Assembly (NCBI GenBank): GCA_011369465.1
Contig: DRQG01000105.1
Coordinates: 1-56,670 of the forward strand
Direction: 5' to 3'
DNA from: Caldithrix abyssi
GTDB taxonomy: Bacteria > Calditrichota > Calditrichia > Calditrichales > Calditrichaceae
DNA: 56,670 nucleotides
The position numbers were made by a program, and so were the translations under genes. Shown here in pieces: positions 1 through 6,955 of the stretch (position 1 is the first letter of the stretch; each line of letters begins with the position of its first letter). Below the pieces are notes generated by a model, which ran no database searches, was not told the origin of the DNA, and was given only the letters and a program-made list of their open reading frames with translations.

Positions 1-546
1 ACTGCCGCCGATAATATTACCAGTCAAATAGTTCCCCTGGACACCTTTTCGATTATAACCGCCGTGGTTACTTCCGAATACGGTCAGATAGACCCCGGTA
101 CTATCGTAGCCGGAGCAAACAAACAATATATCAAATTTGATTTGGGCTTACGGGATAGTGTTAACGTAAGATTTGCGTTGAACATTTACAGTAACGGCTA
201 TTTTTTCTGGAGCGATACATTTGAGGTGTTCGTTCACAAAAAACCTACTGCTCTGGACAAAAATCTTCCATACGCTGCGCACAAGTACCGTCTCGAACAA
301 AATTTCCCCAATCCATTCAACCCGGAAACCCATATTCAGTTTACCATCCCTCGGAACGAGAGGGTAACTTTGCAAATATTCAATATCTTAGGTGAACGAG
401 TAGCAGTTCTGGTGAATGAAAGGCTAACCGCTGGCAACTACGAATATGTGTGGAAAACTGCCGATCAACCGAGCGGTATTTATTATTGCCAATTAAAAAC
501 GGGTACCGGTTTTATGGCTACCCAAAAACTTACTTTGCTTAAATAG
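1..546 (+). CDS. Secreted protein, C-terminal part, with T9SS type A sorting domain (5' truncated)
   Basis: The reading frame is open from base 1, so the start lies outside the window; the GTG at 64 is only an internal codon. The visible 181 residues end in a compact C-terminal domain. It begins around the motif LEQNFPNPFNPETHIQF and continues with LGERVAVLV, a conserved GNYEYVW and a final SGIYYCQL strand. This is the layout of the type IX secretion sorting domain (also described as FlgD-Ig-like) common in Calditrichota, Ignavibacteriota and KSB1 proteins. The domain would direct export across the outer membrane and then be removed. The part before it shows no motif I recognise, so the function of the mature protein is unknown. 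No terminator follows; a GYD gene starts 37 bases downstream. Confidence 0.85.
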   Translation, partial: TAADNITSQIVPLDTFSIITAVVTSEYGQIDPGTIVAGANKQYIKFDLGLRDSVNVRFALNIYSNGYFFWSDTFEVFVHKKPTALDKNLPYAAHKYRLEQNFPNPFNPETHIQFTIPRNERVTLQIFNILGERVAVLVNERLTAGNYEYVWKTADQPSGIYYCQLKTGTGFMATQKLTLLK

Positions 547-583
547 AGCGTCGTTAACCCGTATAATTATGGAGGTGAACCCC

Positions 584-880
584 ATGGCAATCTATGTTTT
601 GATGACCAAACTGTCTCCGTCCAGCATGAGTGATTCGGTTACCCGCGAATCGATGGGCAGGGACTGGTTTGAAACGGTCAAGCAGAAATGCCCGGAGGTA
701 AGGTGGATTGACCACTACGCTTTACTGGGCGCCTACGATTTTATGGATATTTACGAAGCCCCTAACGAAGAGGTGGCTGCTAAAGTGGCGGCGATTACCA
801 TGTCCAAAGGGGCGGTAAAGGCAGAAACTTTACCGGCTGTTCCGTATAAACGATATCTGGAAATCATAAAAGAAATTTAA
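584..880 (+). CDS. GYD domain protein
   Basis: This is a 98-residue protein starting MAIYVLMTKLSP. I chose the ATG at 584 because GGAGGTG at 571-577 is an ideal ribosome site for it; the ATG at 569 lies inside that site and cannot use it. The sequence matches the GYD family: an N-terminal YVLMTKL strand, a central LLGAYDFMDIYEAPNEE segment corresponding to the family's G-x-YD signature, and a C-terminal strand that includes the word AETLPAVPY. The fold is a small ferredoxin-like alpha/beta domain. The biochemical role of the family is not established, so none is proposed. It stands between a T9SS cargo gene and a tiny membrane-peptide ORF. Confidence 0.85.
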   Translation: MAIYVLMTKLSPSSMSDSVTRESMGRDWFETVKQKCPEVRWIDHYALLGAYDFMDIYEAPNEEVAAKVAAITMSKGAVKAETLPAVPYKRYLEIIKEI

Positions 881-953
881 GCTAACAGTGCAGCTAAATA
901 GCCGCTTTGATTGTTGCTCAGGATAATCGCCAAACCTGAAAAGAGAGTGGACT

Positions 954-1055
954 ATGAAACAAGGTAAGAAAATTAACGCCCTGCACTTTTTAATACTGAC
1001 AGTCGGTGTTGTCGGGTTAGCTTTGCTGTTTATTTTAGTCGTGCAGGGCAGTTAA
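954..1055 (+). CDS. Small single-span membrane peptide (33 aa)
   Basis: A short open frame starts MKQGKKINALHF and ends VQGS before TAA. A charged N-terminus (K2, K5, K6) is followed by about 20 hydrophobic residues (LILTVGVVGLALLFILVV), which is the pattern of a single membrane helix with the N-terminus inside. GAGAGTGG at 943-950, immediately upstream, could serve as a ribosome site. Nothing else overlaps it. I do not recognise a family. The charge-then-helix pattern suggests a real small membrane protein, but such short frames also arise by chance. Confidence 0.4.
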   Translation: MKQGKKINALHFLILTVGVVGLALLFILVVQGS

Positions 1056-1301
1056 ATTTGACAGGATCTGTTTCTTGCATCGTTTAGGGCCATAGCGCGA
1101 GGGATGTAGAAGTTTTCTTCCGGTTGGGGCGGCCAATACGCTTTAGGATTAATTTTGCTGATATTTTTGTTACACATCTAAAAGATATATAAAACTATTT
1201 TAAAGTGCGGCCAAACAGAAAAGCGGATCAATATCTGCTCATCTGAGTATATAAAAAGAGGCAATACATTTGTAAAATCTTTATATTAAAAGGCTATTCA
1301 C
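1056..1301. other. Non-coding AT-rich spacer
   Basis: No open frame of useful length and no strong hairpin is seen between the 33-residue ORF and the candidate promoter of the TPR gene. The stretch becomes AT-rich from about 1140 onward, as expected of a region leading into a promoter. Confidence 0.5.
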
Positions 1302-1330
1302 TTGATAGACTGAACGAAAATTATTATATT
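1302..1330 (+). promoter_or_regulatory. Candidate sigma-70-type promoter of the TPR-rpsU-yqeY-cvpA run
   Basis: TTGATA at 1302-1307 and TATATT at 1325-1330 are separated by 17 bases, the ideal spacing for a primary-sigma promoter. Transcription would begin about 1337, some 37 bases before the GTG start at 1374. It resembles the stronger TTGACA/TAAATT promoter before rplM. Confidence 0.45.
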
Positions 1331-1373
1331 CAACGGTTCTTATAGTAAAGAGAGAAAAAACGGGAGGATTGGT

Positions 1374-2249
1374 GTGAAAAAAGTAGTCGTTATTTTGTTA
1401 TCATTGCTTGTGGCTTTTCAGTTTATTGCGGCACAAGAGAAGAAAGTGCTTAATGCCGAAGCAGGACAGGCTTTTAATTCAGGTTTGGATTTAGCAAAAA
1501 AACAGAAATATGAACAGGCTATTCCTAAATTTAAAAAAGCCCTGAAAGCCGAACCCAATTTTCCCGATGCGCATTATATGCTGGGCTATTGTTATAAAAA
1601 GCTCAGCAGATATAAAGAAGCAGAAAACGAATTTAAAGAGGCCATAAAACTGGATGATAAATTTTCCAAAGCTTATGTTGCCCTTGGTAAGCTTCAATTT
1701 GCAATGGATAAGAGACAAGAAGCCATAAATACCTTCAAGGCGGTCCTGGCTTTCGATCCCGAAAATATCAAAGCCAATTATGAATTAGGCCGGGTTTATT
1801 ATGAAATGAAGAATTATAAGACCGCTCAGGGCTATTTGGAAAAAGCTATAAAAATTAATCCGAAATATGTATCTCCGTATAATATGCTCGGCCTGGTACT
1901 GGAACAACAGAAAAAATATGCTGCCGCAGCCGAAGCTTTCCAAAATGCGGTCAATAAAGAAAAGAAAAAGAGTAAAAAAGGAACCTATTATTACCGCCTG
2001 GGGAAAGTGTATCTTACGATGAACAAGCTGAAACAGGCTGAAAGCGCTTTATTGCAAGCGTTGAGTTTAAGTCGCAGCAGTTCTATTAAAGCCGCATCTA
2101 ATTTTTATTTAGGGGAGACGTATAAAAAAATGGGGCAGAAACAAAAGGCGCTTAAGTATTACAGCAAAGCCGCCAAATCCAGCCAATGGAGACAGCCCGC
2201 AGAATATGAAATAGATATGATTAAAAATCCCGATAAATACGCTTATTAG
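1374..2249 (+). CDS. Secreted tetratricopeptide repeat (TPR) protein
   Basis: This 291-residue protein starts at GTG, with GGGAGG at 1362-1367 in good position. Residues 1-20 form a signal peptide (MKKVVVILLSLLVAFQFIAA, cleavage near A20). The rest is built of about six TPR units with the usual small and aromatic pattern, for example EQAIPKFKKALKAEPNFPDAHYMLG compressed to the positions A, LG, Y and P of each 34-residue helix pair; later units include NYELGRVYYEMKNY and YYRLGKVYLTMNKL. TPR arrays act as protein-binding scaffolds; here it would be periplasmic or surface attached. The partner is not indicated. It lies 37 bases before rpsU and may share its transcript, although the functions look unrelated. 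Confidence 0.85.
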   Translation: MKKVVVILLSLLVAFQFIAAQEKKVLNAEAGQAFNSGLDLAKKQKYEQAIPKFKKALKAEPNFPDAHYMLGYCYKKLSRYKEAENEFKEAIKLDDKFSKAYVALGKLQFAMDKRQEAINTFKAVLAFDPENIKANYELGRVYYEMKNYKTAQGYLEKAIKINPKYVSPYNMLGLVLEQQKKYAAAAEAFQNAVNKEKKKSKKGTYYYRLGKVYLTMNKLKQAESALLQALSLSRSSSIKAASNFYLGETYKKMGQKQKALKYYSKAAKSSQWRQPAEYEIDMIKNPDKYAY

Positions 2250-2286
2250 TTATAATAATAATAGTGAAAGGAAGTAGAGACAGCTT

Positions 2287-2484
2287 ATGATTACAGTTAA
2301 AATCCGTGATAACGAACCCTTCGAAAAAGCCTTCAAACGTTTTACCAAAGCTTGCGAAAAATCCGGTTTGATGGCCGATATTAAGCGGCATCAACACTAT
2401 GAGAAACCCAGTGAACAAAGAAAACGCAAAATGAATCAGGCCCGGCGCAAAATGCGCAAGCTCATGGCCGAGATGAACCGCTAA
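2287..2484 (+). CDS. rpsU: Small ribosomal subunit protein bS21
   Basis: A 65-residue, very basic protein starting MITVKIRDNEPFEKAFKRF. The opening strand, the FEKALKRF-like helix, the central GLMADIKRHQHYEKPSEQR and the Arg/Lys-rich tail are standard for bS21, the small protein near the anti-Shine-Dalgarno region of 16S rRNA that helps initiation. AAAGGAAG at 2268-2275 lies upstream, a little far from the ATG. The gene order rpsU-yqeY-cvpA is common in many bacteria, which supports all three assignments. Confidence 0.95.
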   Translation: MITVKIRDNEPFEKAFKRFTKACEKSGLMADIKRHQHYEKPSEQRKRKMNQARRKMRKLMAEMNR

Positions 2485-2510
2485 CCCTCTCTTCTCGTTT
2501 AGGAAACGCG

Positions 2511-2972
2511 ATGCCTCTGGAAGAACAAATACAGACCGATCTTAAAACCGCTATGAAGAGTGGCGAAAAAGATACGGTAACCACTCTGCGTTCCTTGCTG
2601 GCCCAGATTAAGGACGAGCGCATTAAACTGCGCACCAAGCGGGAGATGACCGAAGATGATGTGATAAAGGTTGTGCTCTCGGCAGTGAAAAAACGCAAAG
2701 AGGCTATTGAACTGTATAAACAAGGCAATCGTGAGGATCTGGTAAAGAAAGAACAGGATGAGTTAACCATTCTGCAAAAATATTTACCGGAACAGCTTTC
2801 CGAAGAAAAGATAACAGAGATCATTGATAAAATTATTGCCGAGGTAAACGCTTCTTCCATAAAAGATTTAGGTCGGGTGATGGGTGCGGCAATGGGGCAG
2901 TTGAAGGGCAAAGCCGACGGTAAGTTGGTACAGAATCTGGTCCGCCAGCGCCTCACCCAGATTTCCCAATGA
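2511..2972 (+). CDS. yqeY: GatB/YqeY domain protein
   Basis: A 153-residue protein. Family features are the N-terminal MPLEEQIQTDLKTAMKSGEK helix, the TLRSLLAQIKDERI segment, the KKRKEAIELYKQGNREDLV segment and the C-terminal DLGRVMGAAMGQLKGKADG motif. YqeY resembles the tail domain of GatB of the tRNA amidotransferase, so a tRNA-linked role has been suggested, but its function is not firmly known. It sits between rpsU (26 bases upstream) and a CvpA-family gene, whose ATG overlaps its stop by four bases (ATGA), showing translational coupling. Confidence 0.92.
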   Translation: MPLEEQIQTDLKTAMKSGEKDTVTTLRSLLAQIKDERIKLRTKREMTEDDVIKVVLSAVKKRKEAIELYKQGNREDLVKKEQDELTILQKYLPEQLSEEKITEIIDKIIAEVNASSIKDLGRVMGAAMGQLKGKADGKLVQNLVRQRLTQISQ

Positions 2973-3541
2973 CGCAATTTGATATTATCATCATTATTAT
3001 ATTGGCCTTTTTTGCCGTTCGCGGTATCTTCAGGGGCTTGGTCACCGAGCTCATTGTGCTTGTTTCCCTGGTACTCGGTTTCGTAATCGCTTTCACTTAT
3101 TTCCCCCAACTAAAAATAATTCTTACCAAGGTATTTCCGGTTTTGCCGCAATTTGCCGCACAAATCATATCTTTTGTTCTTTTATTCCTTGCGGTCAATA
3201 TTGTGTTGCGGATTATCGGAAAAGCTCTGAATAAACTGGTTCATTTTACATTCTTAAATTCGATTAACCGGCTGGCCGGCGGGCTTTTCGGATTTTTTAA
3301 AGCGGCTCTGCTGATAAGTCTGTTTATTCTTGTCATTGAACAAACCCCGTTTACGCCGCAAATTAAGTCCATGATTGGAGCGGACAAGAGCGAAGGATAC
3401 ACCGCTTTGAAAAATATTGCGCCGGGTTTCTACGATATGATCCTGAAAGTGATTCCCGGGGAAACCCGTATTCAACAGGATATCATAGATTCGATCCAAA
3501 AAGTGGATTCAACCACCAAAAAACTGGTAAATCCGTTTTAG
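2969..3541 (+). CDS. CvpA family membrane protein
   Basis: A 190-residue membrane protein with four hydrophobic helices: about residues 1-17 (FDIIIIIILAFFAVRGI), 22-45, 62-82 and 98-122. The pattern of an early RGxxRGLVTEL loop after helix 1 and GGLFGFFKAALLISL before helix 4 is typical of the CvpA (colicin V production) family, which affects envelope processes in a way still poorly defined. The start ATG overlaps the yqeY stop by four bases. After its stop the sequence turns at once into the repeat-filled spacer before mutS2, and no terminator hairpin is visible. Confidence 0.88.
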   Translation: MTQFDIIIIIILAFFAVRGIFRGLVTELIVLVSLVLGFVIAFTYFPQLKIILTKVFPVLPQFAAQIISFVLLFLAVNIVLRIIGKALNKLVHFTFLNSINRLAGGLFGFFKAALLISLFILVIEQTPFTPQIKSMIGADKSEGYTALKNIAPGFYDMILKVIPGETRIQQDIIDSIQKVDSTTKKLVNPF

Positions 3542-3561
3542 AGGGGGGCTTGTTGGCAAGT

Positions 3562-3617
3562 AGTTGGAAACTGGAAAGAGGATGCTGGTTTCTGGATACT
3601 GGGAACTCGGAACCGGG
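3562..3617. repeat. Degenerate 7-bp repeat array, CTGG type (8 units)
   Basis: Eight consecutive 7-mers fit the pattern NNCTGGN without a slip, for example AACTGGA, TTCTGGA and TACTGGG; later units drift to AACTCGG and AACCGGG. This is the first block of the repeat-filled spacer 3542-3998. The following stretch 3618-3714 is less regular, with GAAYNAN-like 7-mers and a repeated GGCACAAA word, and ends in AAGATTTATCTTGCG (3696-3710), which is also found at 6438-6452. Confidence 0.65.
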
Positions 3618-3714
3618 GAAAAAGAGTAATTAAGAACTATGAATGAAGGATTAAGAATATATAGGCACAAAAAGGACAAAGGCACAAAGTATCTGAAGAT
3701 TTATCTTGCGGAAT

Positions 3715-3813
3715 AGTACATAGTACCGAGTACTTAGTACAGAGTAGTAAGTGACAGGTGATGAGAAATCAATTACGAATTATTTAATTACGAATTAGAA
3801 GCTGATAGCTGAC
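3715..3813. repeat. Degenerate 7-bp repeat array, AGTAC to AATTACG to AGCTGA type (14 units)
   Basis: Starting with AGTACAT, fourteen 7-mers follow in one phase, with a single extra base at 3785. The unit changes from AGTACNN through AGTGACA and GGTGATG to AATTACG and finally AGCTGAT/AGCTGAC. The first six units (3715-3756) are 38/42 identical to 6503-6544 in the spacer before polA. No coding frame of note is present. Confidence 0.75.
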
Positions 3814-3814
3814 C

Positions 3815-3856
3815 CTTCGACTGCGCTCAAGGTTCGGAGGCTGAGCTTTGTCGAAG
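3815..3856. repeat. Palindromic REP-like element (CTTCGAC type)
   Basis: CTTCGAC at 3815-3821 pairs with GTCGAAG at 3850-3856, and GCTCA at 3825-3829 pairs with TGAGC at 3842-3846, with a three-base mismatch between. CTTCGAC...GCTCA palindromes are scattered in many bacterial genomes. Related copies with the CCCTTCGAC opening lie at 6714 and 6936, both within repeat DNA before polA. Confidence 0.6.
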
Positions 3857-3860
3857 CCGA

Positions 3861-3998
3861 TGGCCGAAGCTGATAGCCGACAGCCGAGAGCTGACAGCCG
3901 AAAGCCAATCCAATAACTTAATAACTTAGTAACTGAAAACTGATAACTAAAAACTAATAACTGACAACTGAAAACTTACGGCCGACAGCCAAATCCTT
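3861..3998. repeat. Degenerate 7-bp repeat array, AGCCGA to AACTGA type, running up to the mutS2 start
   Basis: About nineteen units. First come AGCCGAN/AGCTGAN 7-mers (3861-3909), then NNAACTN units (3912-3977, three of them 8 bp), then a return to GCC-type units (3978-3998). The last unit ends at 3998 and the mutS2 ATG follows at 3999, so no separate leader or recognisable ribosome site exists. The unit type resembles the heptanucleotide repeats known from some cyanobacteria, but the function is unknown. Confidence 0.75.
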
Positions 3999-6356
3999 AT
4001 GCAAAATTTTACTAAAATAAAAGAAATACTGGAATTCGATAAAATTGTTGATTTCATCGCGCAAAAATGTGTTTCCGAAACAGGGAAGACCCGGCTGATT
4101 AACAGCGAGCCGCTTACACAAAAAGAAATACTGCAAACTTTGCTGGATCAGATACAGGAAATGCGCGAACTGTATCAATTTGAGGGCGGTTTGCCCATCT
4201 GGCATTTTGTCGACGTGCGTGTTCTACTGTCCAAAATAGAACCAGTGGACAGCTATTTGAGTGTGCAGGATTTTCTTGCCCTGCAAAACATATTGGAACT
4301 TGTGCAGGAAATCGCTTCTTTCACTAAAAAGATTACCGGAAAATATCCTGTTTTAAGCCGGGTTCTGCAGGCTGTGCAGCCGCTTCCGAAACTATTGAAC
4401 CAAATTAAATTTACCTTTGAACCGTCCGGCCGCTTGTTCGATAACGCCAGCCCGCAACTGAAAATCATCCGCAAAGATATGGAACGCGTTAATACGGAAC
4501 TGCATACCCGGTTGGAACGTATTCTGCGCAAGCAGGCCGAACATGTGCAGGAAGAGTATCTGACCCTGCGCGATGGCAGGCTGGTCATCCCCGTACGGGA
4601 GTTTTCTCTCAATAAAGTGCCGGGCATTGTGCACGGGCAATCGGGAACGGGCGCCACCTATTTTGTTGAGCCGATGCAGGTGGTTGAGCTGAATAACGAT
4701 ATGCAAAAGCTGATTTCCGAGGAACAGAAGGAGATTATCCGAATCCTCAAGCGGCTCAGCGCGGTAGTTCGTGAAGAACAGGCGGTACTGTTAACCGATT
4801 TTGAGTTGCTCAATCAATTGGATGTACTGCAGGCCAAAGCCCGGTACGCTAACGAGGTGAAAGGTCTGGCGCCGCAAATTTCAGAAGATTTCGTCTGGCA
4901 GATTAAAGCGGCCCGGCATCCGGTTCTTCTGAAAATGCATGCCGAAAAGACCGTCCCGCTTTCATTGGAGATTGGCGGAGAAGAGCACATCTTGATTATT
5001 TCCGGCCCGAATGCCGGGGGCAAAACCGTAGCCCTTAAAACCGTAGGACTGCTGCAGCTTCTCTTCCAATCCGGATTTCATATTCCGGTGGCCGCCGGAA
5101 CGTGTATGCCTGTGTGTGAAAACATCTTCTGTGTTATCGGTGATGAACAATCCATTGAACAGGACTTGAGTACCTTTTCATCTCATGTCAAATCGTTGAA
5201 TGACATTGTTGACCATGTGACCGAACACAGCCTGGTGCTGATTGATGAAATAGGCAGCGGCACGGAACCGGGCAGCGGGGCCGCCTTGGCTATTGCCATT
5301 TTGGAAAAACTCAACCGCCCGGATATGGTTACGATTGCCACAACGCATCAAAACCAATTGAAGGCTTTTGCCGCGGAAACCGCAGGCATTCAAAATGCGG
5401 CTATGCAATTTGATTCGGATAAATTAACGCCGTTGTTTACATTGGAAATGGGCGTACCGGGCAGCAGCTATACCTTTGAAATTTGCCGCCGCTTGGGTCT
5501 CGACGAGAGCATCCTCGACCGGGCGGTGGAGTTATCGCGCAAAGAGACTTTTGAACTGGACGCTTTATTGGCTGATCTGACCCGTAAAAGTCAGCAGTAC
5601 CGCCAAATGGTGGACGAAATGAGCATACAGGAATCGAAGCTGAAAAGCCTTACTAAACTATATGATGATAAAACCCGTGAGCTGAAAAAGAAGGCCAAAC
5701 AGTATGAGCGGGAAGCCAAAGAGAAAGCCCGGACCATTATTGATGAAGCCAATCGGGAAATCGAAGCCACTATCCGCGCCATTCGGGAGGCTCAGGCCGA
5801 AAAACAGGTCGTAAAAAAGGTGCGTGCACAACTACAAGCAAGACGAACGGCTCTGGCTGTGCAGGAAGAGAGCCAAGCGCCCAAAGCGGCGCCGGACATA
5901 TCCCGGCTAAAAACCGGTCAGCGTGTTCGTTCCCTTAAATTCGGTATAAAAGGGCAAATAAGTAAAGTACTGAAGAAACGCAATAGTGTGGAAATTGACC
6001 GGAACGGGATAAAAATTACCGTACCGGTGGATGACGTGGAAGTGCTTGAGACGACGGGATCAACCGTGAAAACGAAGCGTTCTGTCTCAACGGGAATAGC
6101 GCCTGCGGTTAATATTCCCAACGAACTCGATATTCGCGGGCTAACCGTGGACGAAGCGTTGCGGCAGGTGGAAGCCTATCTGGATAAAGCTTTGATGTCT
6201 TCGTGGGAAGAGGTACGGCTGGTCCACGGTAAAGGCACGGGCGCACTGCGCAAGGCCGTTCAGAACTATCTGGCCGGTTTGCCTGCCGTAAAGGAATTCC
6301 GTTCCGGCAAATGGGGCGAAGGCGATTTGGGGGTTACGGTTGTTAAATTGGGATGA
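3999..6356 (+). CDS. mutS2: Endonuclease MutS2
   Basis: A 785-residue protein of normal MutS2 length. It lacks the N-terminal mismatch-recognition domain of MutS and has the lever/clamp and ATPase regions. The Walker A motif GPNAGGKT is at residues 336-343 and the Walker B motif LVLIDEIGSG has its acidic pair at D416-E417. A coiled-coil linker rich in Lys and Glu covers about 520-615. The C-terminal Smr nuclease domain starts LDIRGLTVDEAL at about 710 and carries HGKGTG at 743-748. MutS2 suppresses recombination or, in some species, splits collided ribosomes; which applies here cannot be told. The start is the first ATG after a stretch of 7-bp repeats and has no clear ribosome site. Confidence 0.95.
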   Translation: MQNFTKIKEILEFDKIVDFIAQKCVSETGKTRLINSEPLTQKEILQTLLDQIQEMRELYQFEGGLPIWHFVDVRVLLSKIEPVDSYLSVQDFLALQNILELVQEIASFTKKITGKYPVLSRVLQAVQPLPKLLNQIKFTFEPSGRLFDNASPQLKIIRKDMERVNTELHTRLERILRKQAEHVQEEYLTLRDGRLVIPVREFSLNKVPGIVHGQSGTGATYFVEPMQVVELNNDMQKLISEEQKEIIRILKRLSAVVREEQAVLLTDFELLNQLDVLQAKARYANEVKGLAPQISEDFVWQIKAARHPVLLKMHAEKTVPLSLEIGGEEHILIISGPNAGGKTVALKTVGLLQLLFQSGFHIPVAAGTCMPVCENIFCVIGDEQSIEQDLSTFSSHVKSLNDIVDHVTEHSLVLIDEIGSGTEPGSGAALAIAILEKLNRPDMVTIATTHQNQLKAFAAETAGIQNAAMQFDSDKLTPLFTLEMGVPGSSYTFEICRRLGLDESILDRAVELSRKETFELDALLADLTRKSQQYRQMVDEMSIQESKLKSLTKLYDDKTRELKKKAKQYEREAKEKARTIIDEANREIEATIRAIREAQAEKQVVKKVRAQLQARRTALAVQEESQAPKAAPDISRLKTGQRVRSLKFGIKGQISKVLKKRNSVEIDRNGIKITVPVDDVEVLETTGSTVKTKRSVSTGIAPAVNIPNELDIRGLTVDEALRQVEAYLDKALMSSWEEVRLVHGKGTGALRKAVQNYLAGLPAVKEFRSGKWGEGDLGVTVVKLG

Positions 6357-6370
6357 AGAGGAAAAGAAAC

Positions 6371-6434
6371 GGTAACAGGTGACGAGTGACGGGAAAACAA
6401 TTACGAATCAGTAAATTACGAATTACGAATGTAA
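6371..6434. repeat. Degenerate 7-bp repeat array, GTGACG to AATTACG type
   Basis: Units GGTAACA, GGTGACG, AGTGACG and GGAAAAC lead into AATTACG, AATCAGT, then two more AATTACG and AATGTAA, with one extra base at 6413. It begins 15 bases after the mutS2 stop. The same AATTACG units occur at 3771-3792 in the spacer before mutS2. Confidence 0.65.
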
Positions 6435-6452
6435 CGCAAGATTTATCTTGCG
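6435..6452. repeat. Perfect palindrome CGCAAGAT-TT-ATCTTGCG
   Basis: An 8-bp perfect inverted repeat with a two-base centre. Its right 15 bases recur at 3696-3710 before mutS2, where the left arm has decayed. The element interrupts the 7-bp repeat mosaic between mutS2 and polA. It may fold as RNA or act as a mobile palindrome; no T-run follows, so it is not a standard terminator. Confidence 0.65.
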
Positions 6453-6502
6453 CCCTGACGACAAAGACCAACAGGGGCAAAGGTAGCAAGGAACAAAGTA
6501 TA

Positions 6503-6638
6503 AGTACATAGTAATTAGTACTTAGTACAGAGTAGTAAGTGCCAAATAATTAGAAATTGGAAATTAGAAACTTGAAACCCGGAACAGAGAACTAATAACT
6601 TAATAACTTAATAACTTGAAACTGACATCTGATAACTT
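6503..6638. repeat. Degenerate 7-bp repeat array, AGTAC to AAATT to AACTT type (19 units)
   Basis: The array starts AGTACAT, AGTAATT, AGTACTT, continues through AGAAATT and GGAAATT, then GAAACCC and GGAACAG, and ends in ATAACTT-type units. Three units are 8 bp long; all others are 7 bp. The opening 42 bases match 3715-3756 at 38 positions. Confidence 0.75.
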
Positions 6639-6656
6639 TCGTAGCGAAGCGAAGAA

Positions 6657-6670
6657 CCCGCCGTGGCGGG
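6657..6670. repeat. GC-rich hairpin CCCGCC-GT-GGCGGG
   Basis: A 6-bp perfect stem with a two-base loop inside the spacer between mutS2 and polA. It is followed by G residues and not by T residues, so it does not look like a terminator on the plus strand. It is flanked on both sides by 7-bp repeat units. Confidence 0.5.
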
Positions 6671-6713
6671 GGGAATTGGGAGCTGAAAACTAAAACTAAC
6701 AGCCGACGGCCAA

Positions 6714-6761
6714 CCCTTCGACCCCGACCAGTCGGGACAGGCGAGGCTCAGGGAGCGAAGG
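6714..6761. repeat. REP-like element, CCCTTCGAC type
   Basis: It opens with CCCTTCGAC, holds the perfect hairpin CCCGACCAGTCGGG, and closes with GGCTCAGGG and CGAAGG, so its ends pair (CCTTCG with CGAAGG). It belongs with the elements at 3815 and 6936. Confidence 0.5.
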
Positions 6762-6801
6762 TTGAACGTTCGGTAAGGCTCCGGGCAAAAGCCAACAGCT
6801 T

Positions 6802-6934
6802 ACAGCCTATCACCAAAAGCCGATTGCTGATAGCTGACAGCCGATAGCTATGAATTTCGAACACGGATTAACGATTTAAGATTTAAGAACTGAAAACTGA
6901 GAACTGACAACTGATAACTAATAACTAAAAACTA
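6802..6934. repeat. Uninterrupted degenerate 7-bp array, 19 units over 133 bp
   Basis: From ACAGCCT at 6802 to AAAACTA at 6934 every unit is exactly 7 bp. The consensus shifts from NNAGCCN/NNAGCTG to NGATTTA and then to NNAACTG/NNAACTA. Phase is kept even through units that share few bases with their neighbours, such as TGAATTT and CGAACAC. This is the longest slip-free array in the window and lies 60 bases before the polA start. Confidence 0.8.
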
Positions 6935-6935
6935 A

Positions 6936-6955
6936 CCCTTCGACGGGGCTCAGGG
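6936..6955. repeat. REP-like element CCCTTCGACGGGGCTCAGGG
   Basis: A 20-base copy of the CCCTTCGAC...GCTCAGGG motif follows directly after the 7-bp array. The remaining 38 bases to the polA start (6956-6993) show only a weak GCAGCC/AACAAC pattern and a possible weak ribosome site TGGA at 6979-6982. Confidence 0.5.

Noticed and set aside
3562-3998. CRISPR-like array before mutS2
   Set aside because: The repeats are 7-8 bp, degenerate and contiguous. There are no 25-40 bp identical repeats and no unique spacers, and no cas genes are present.
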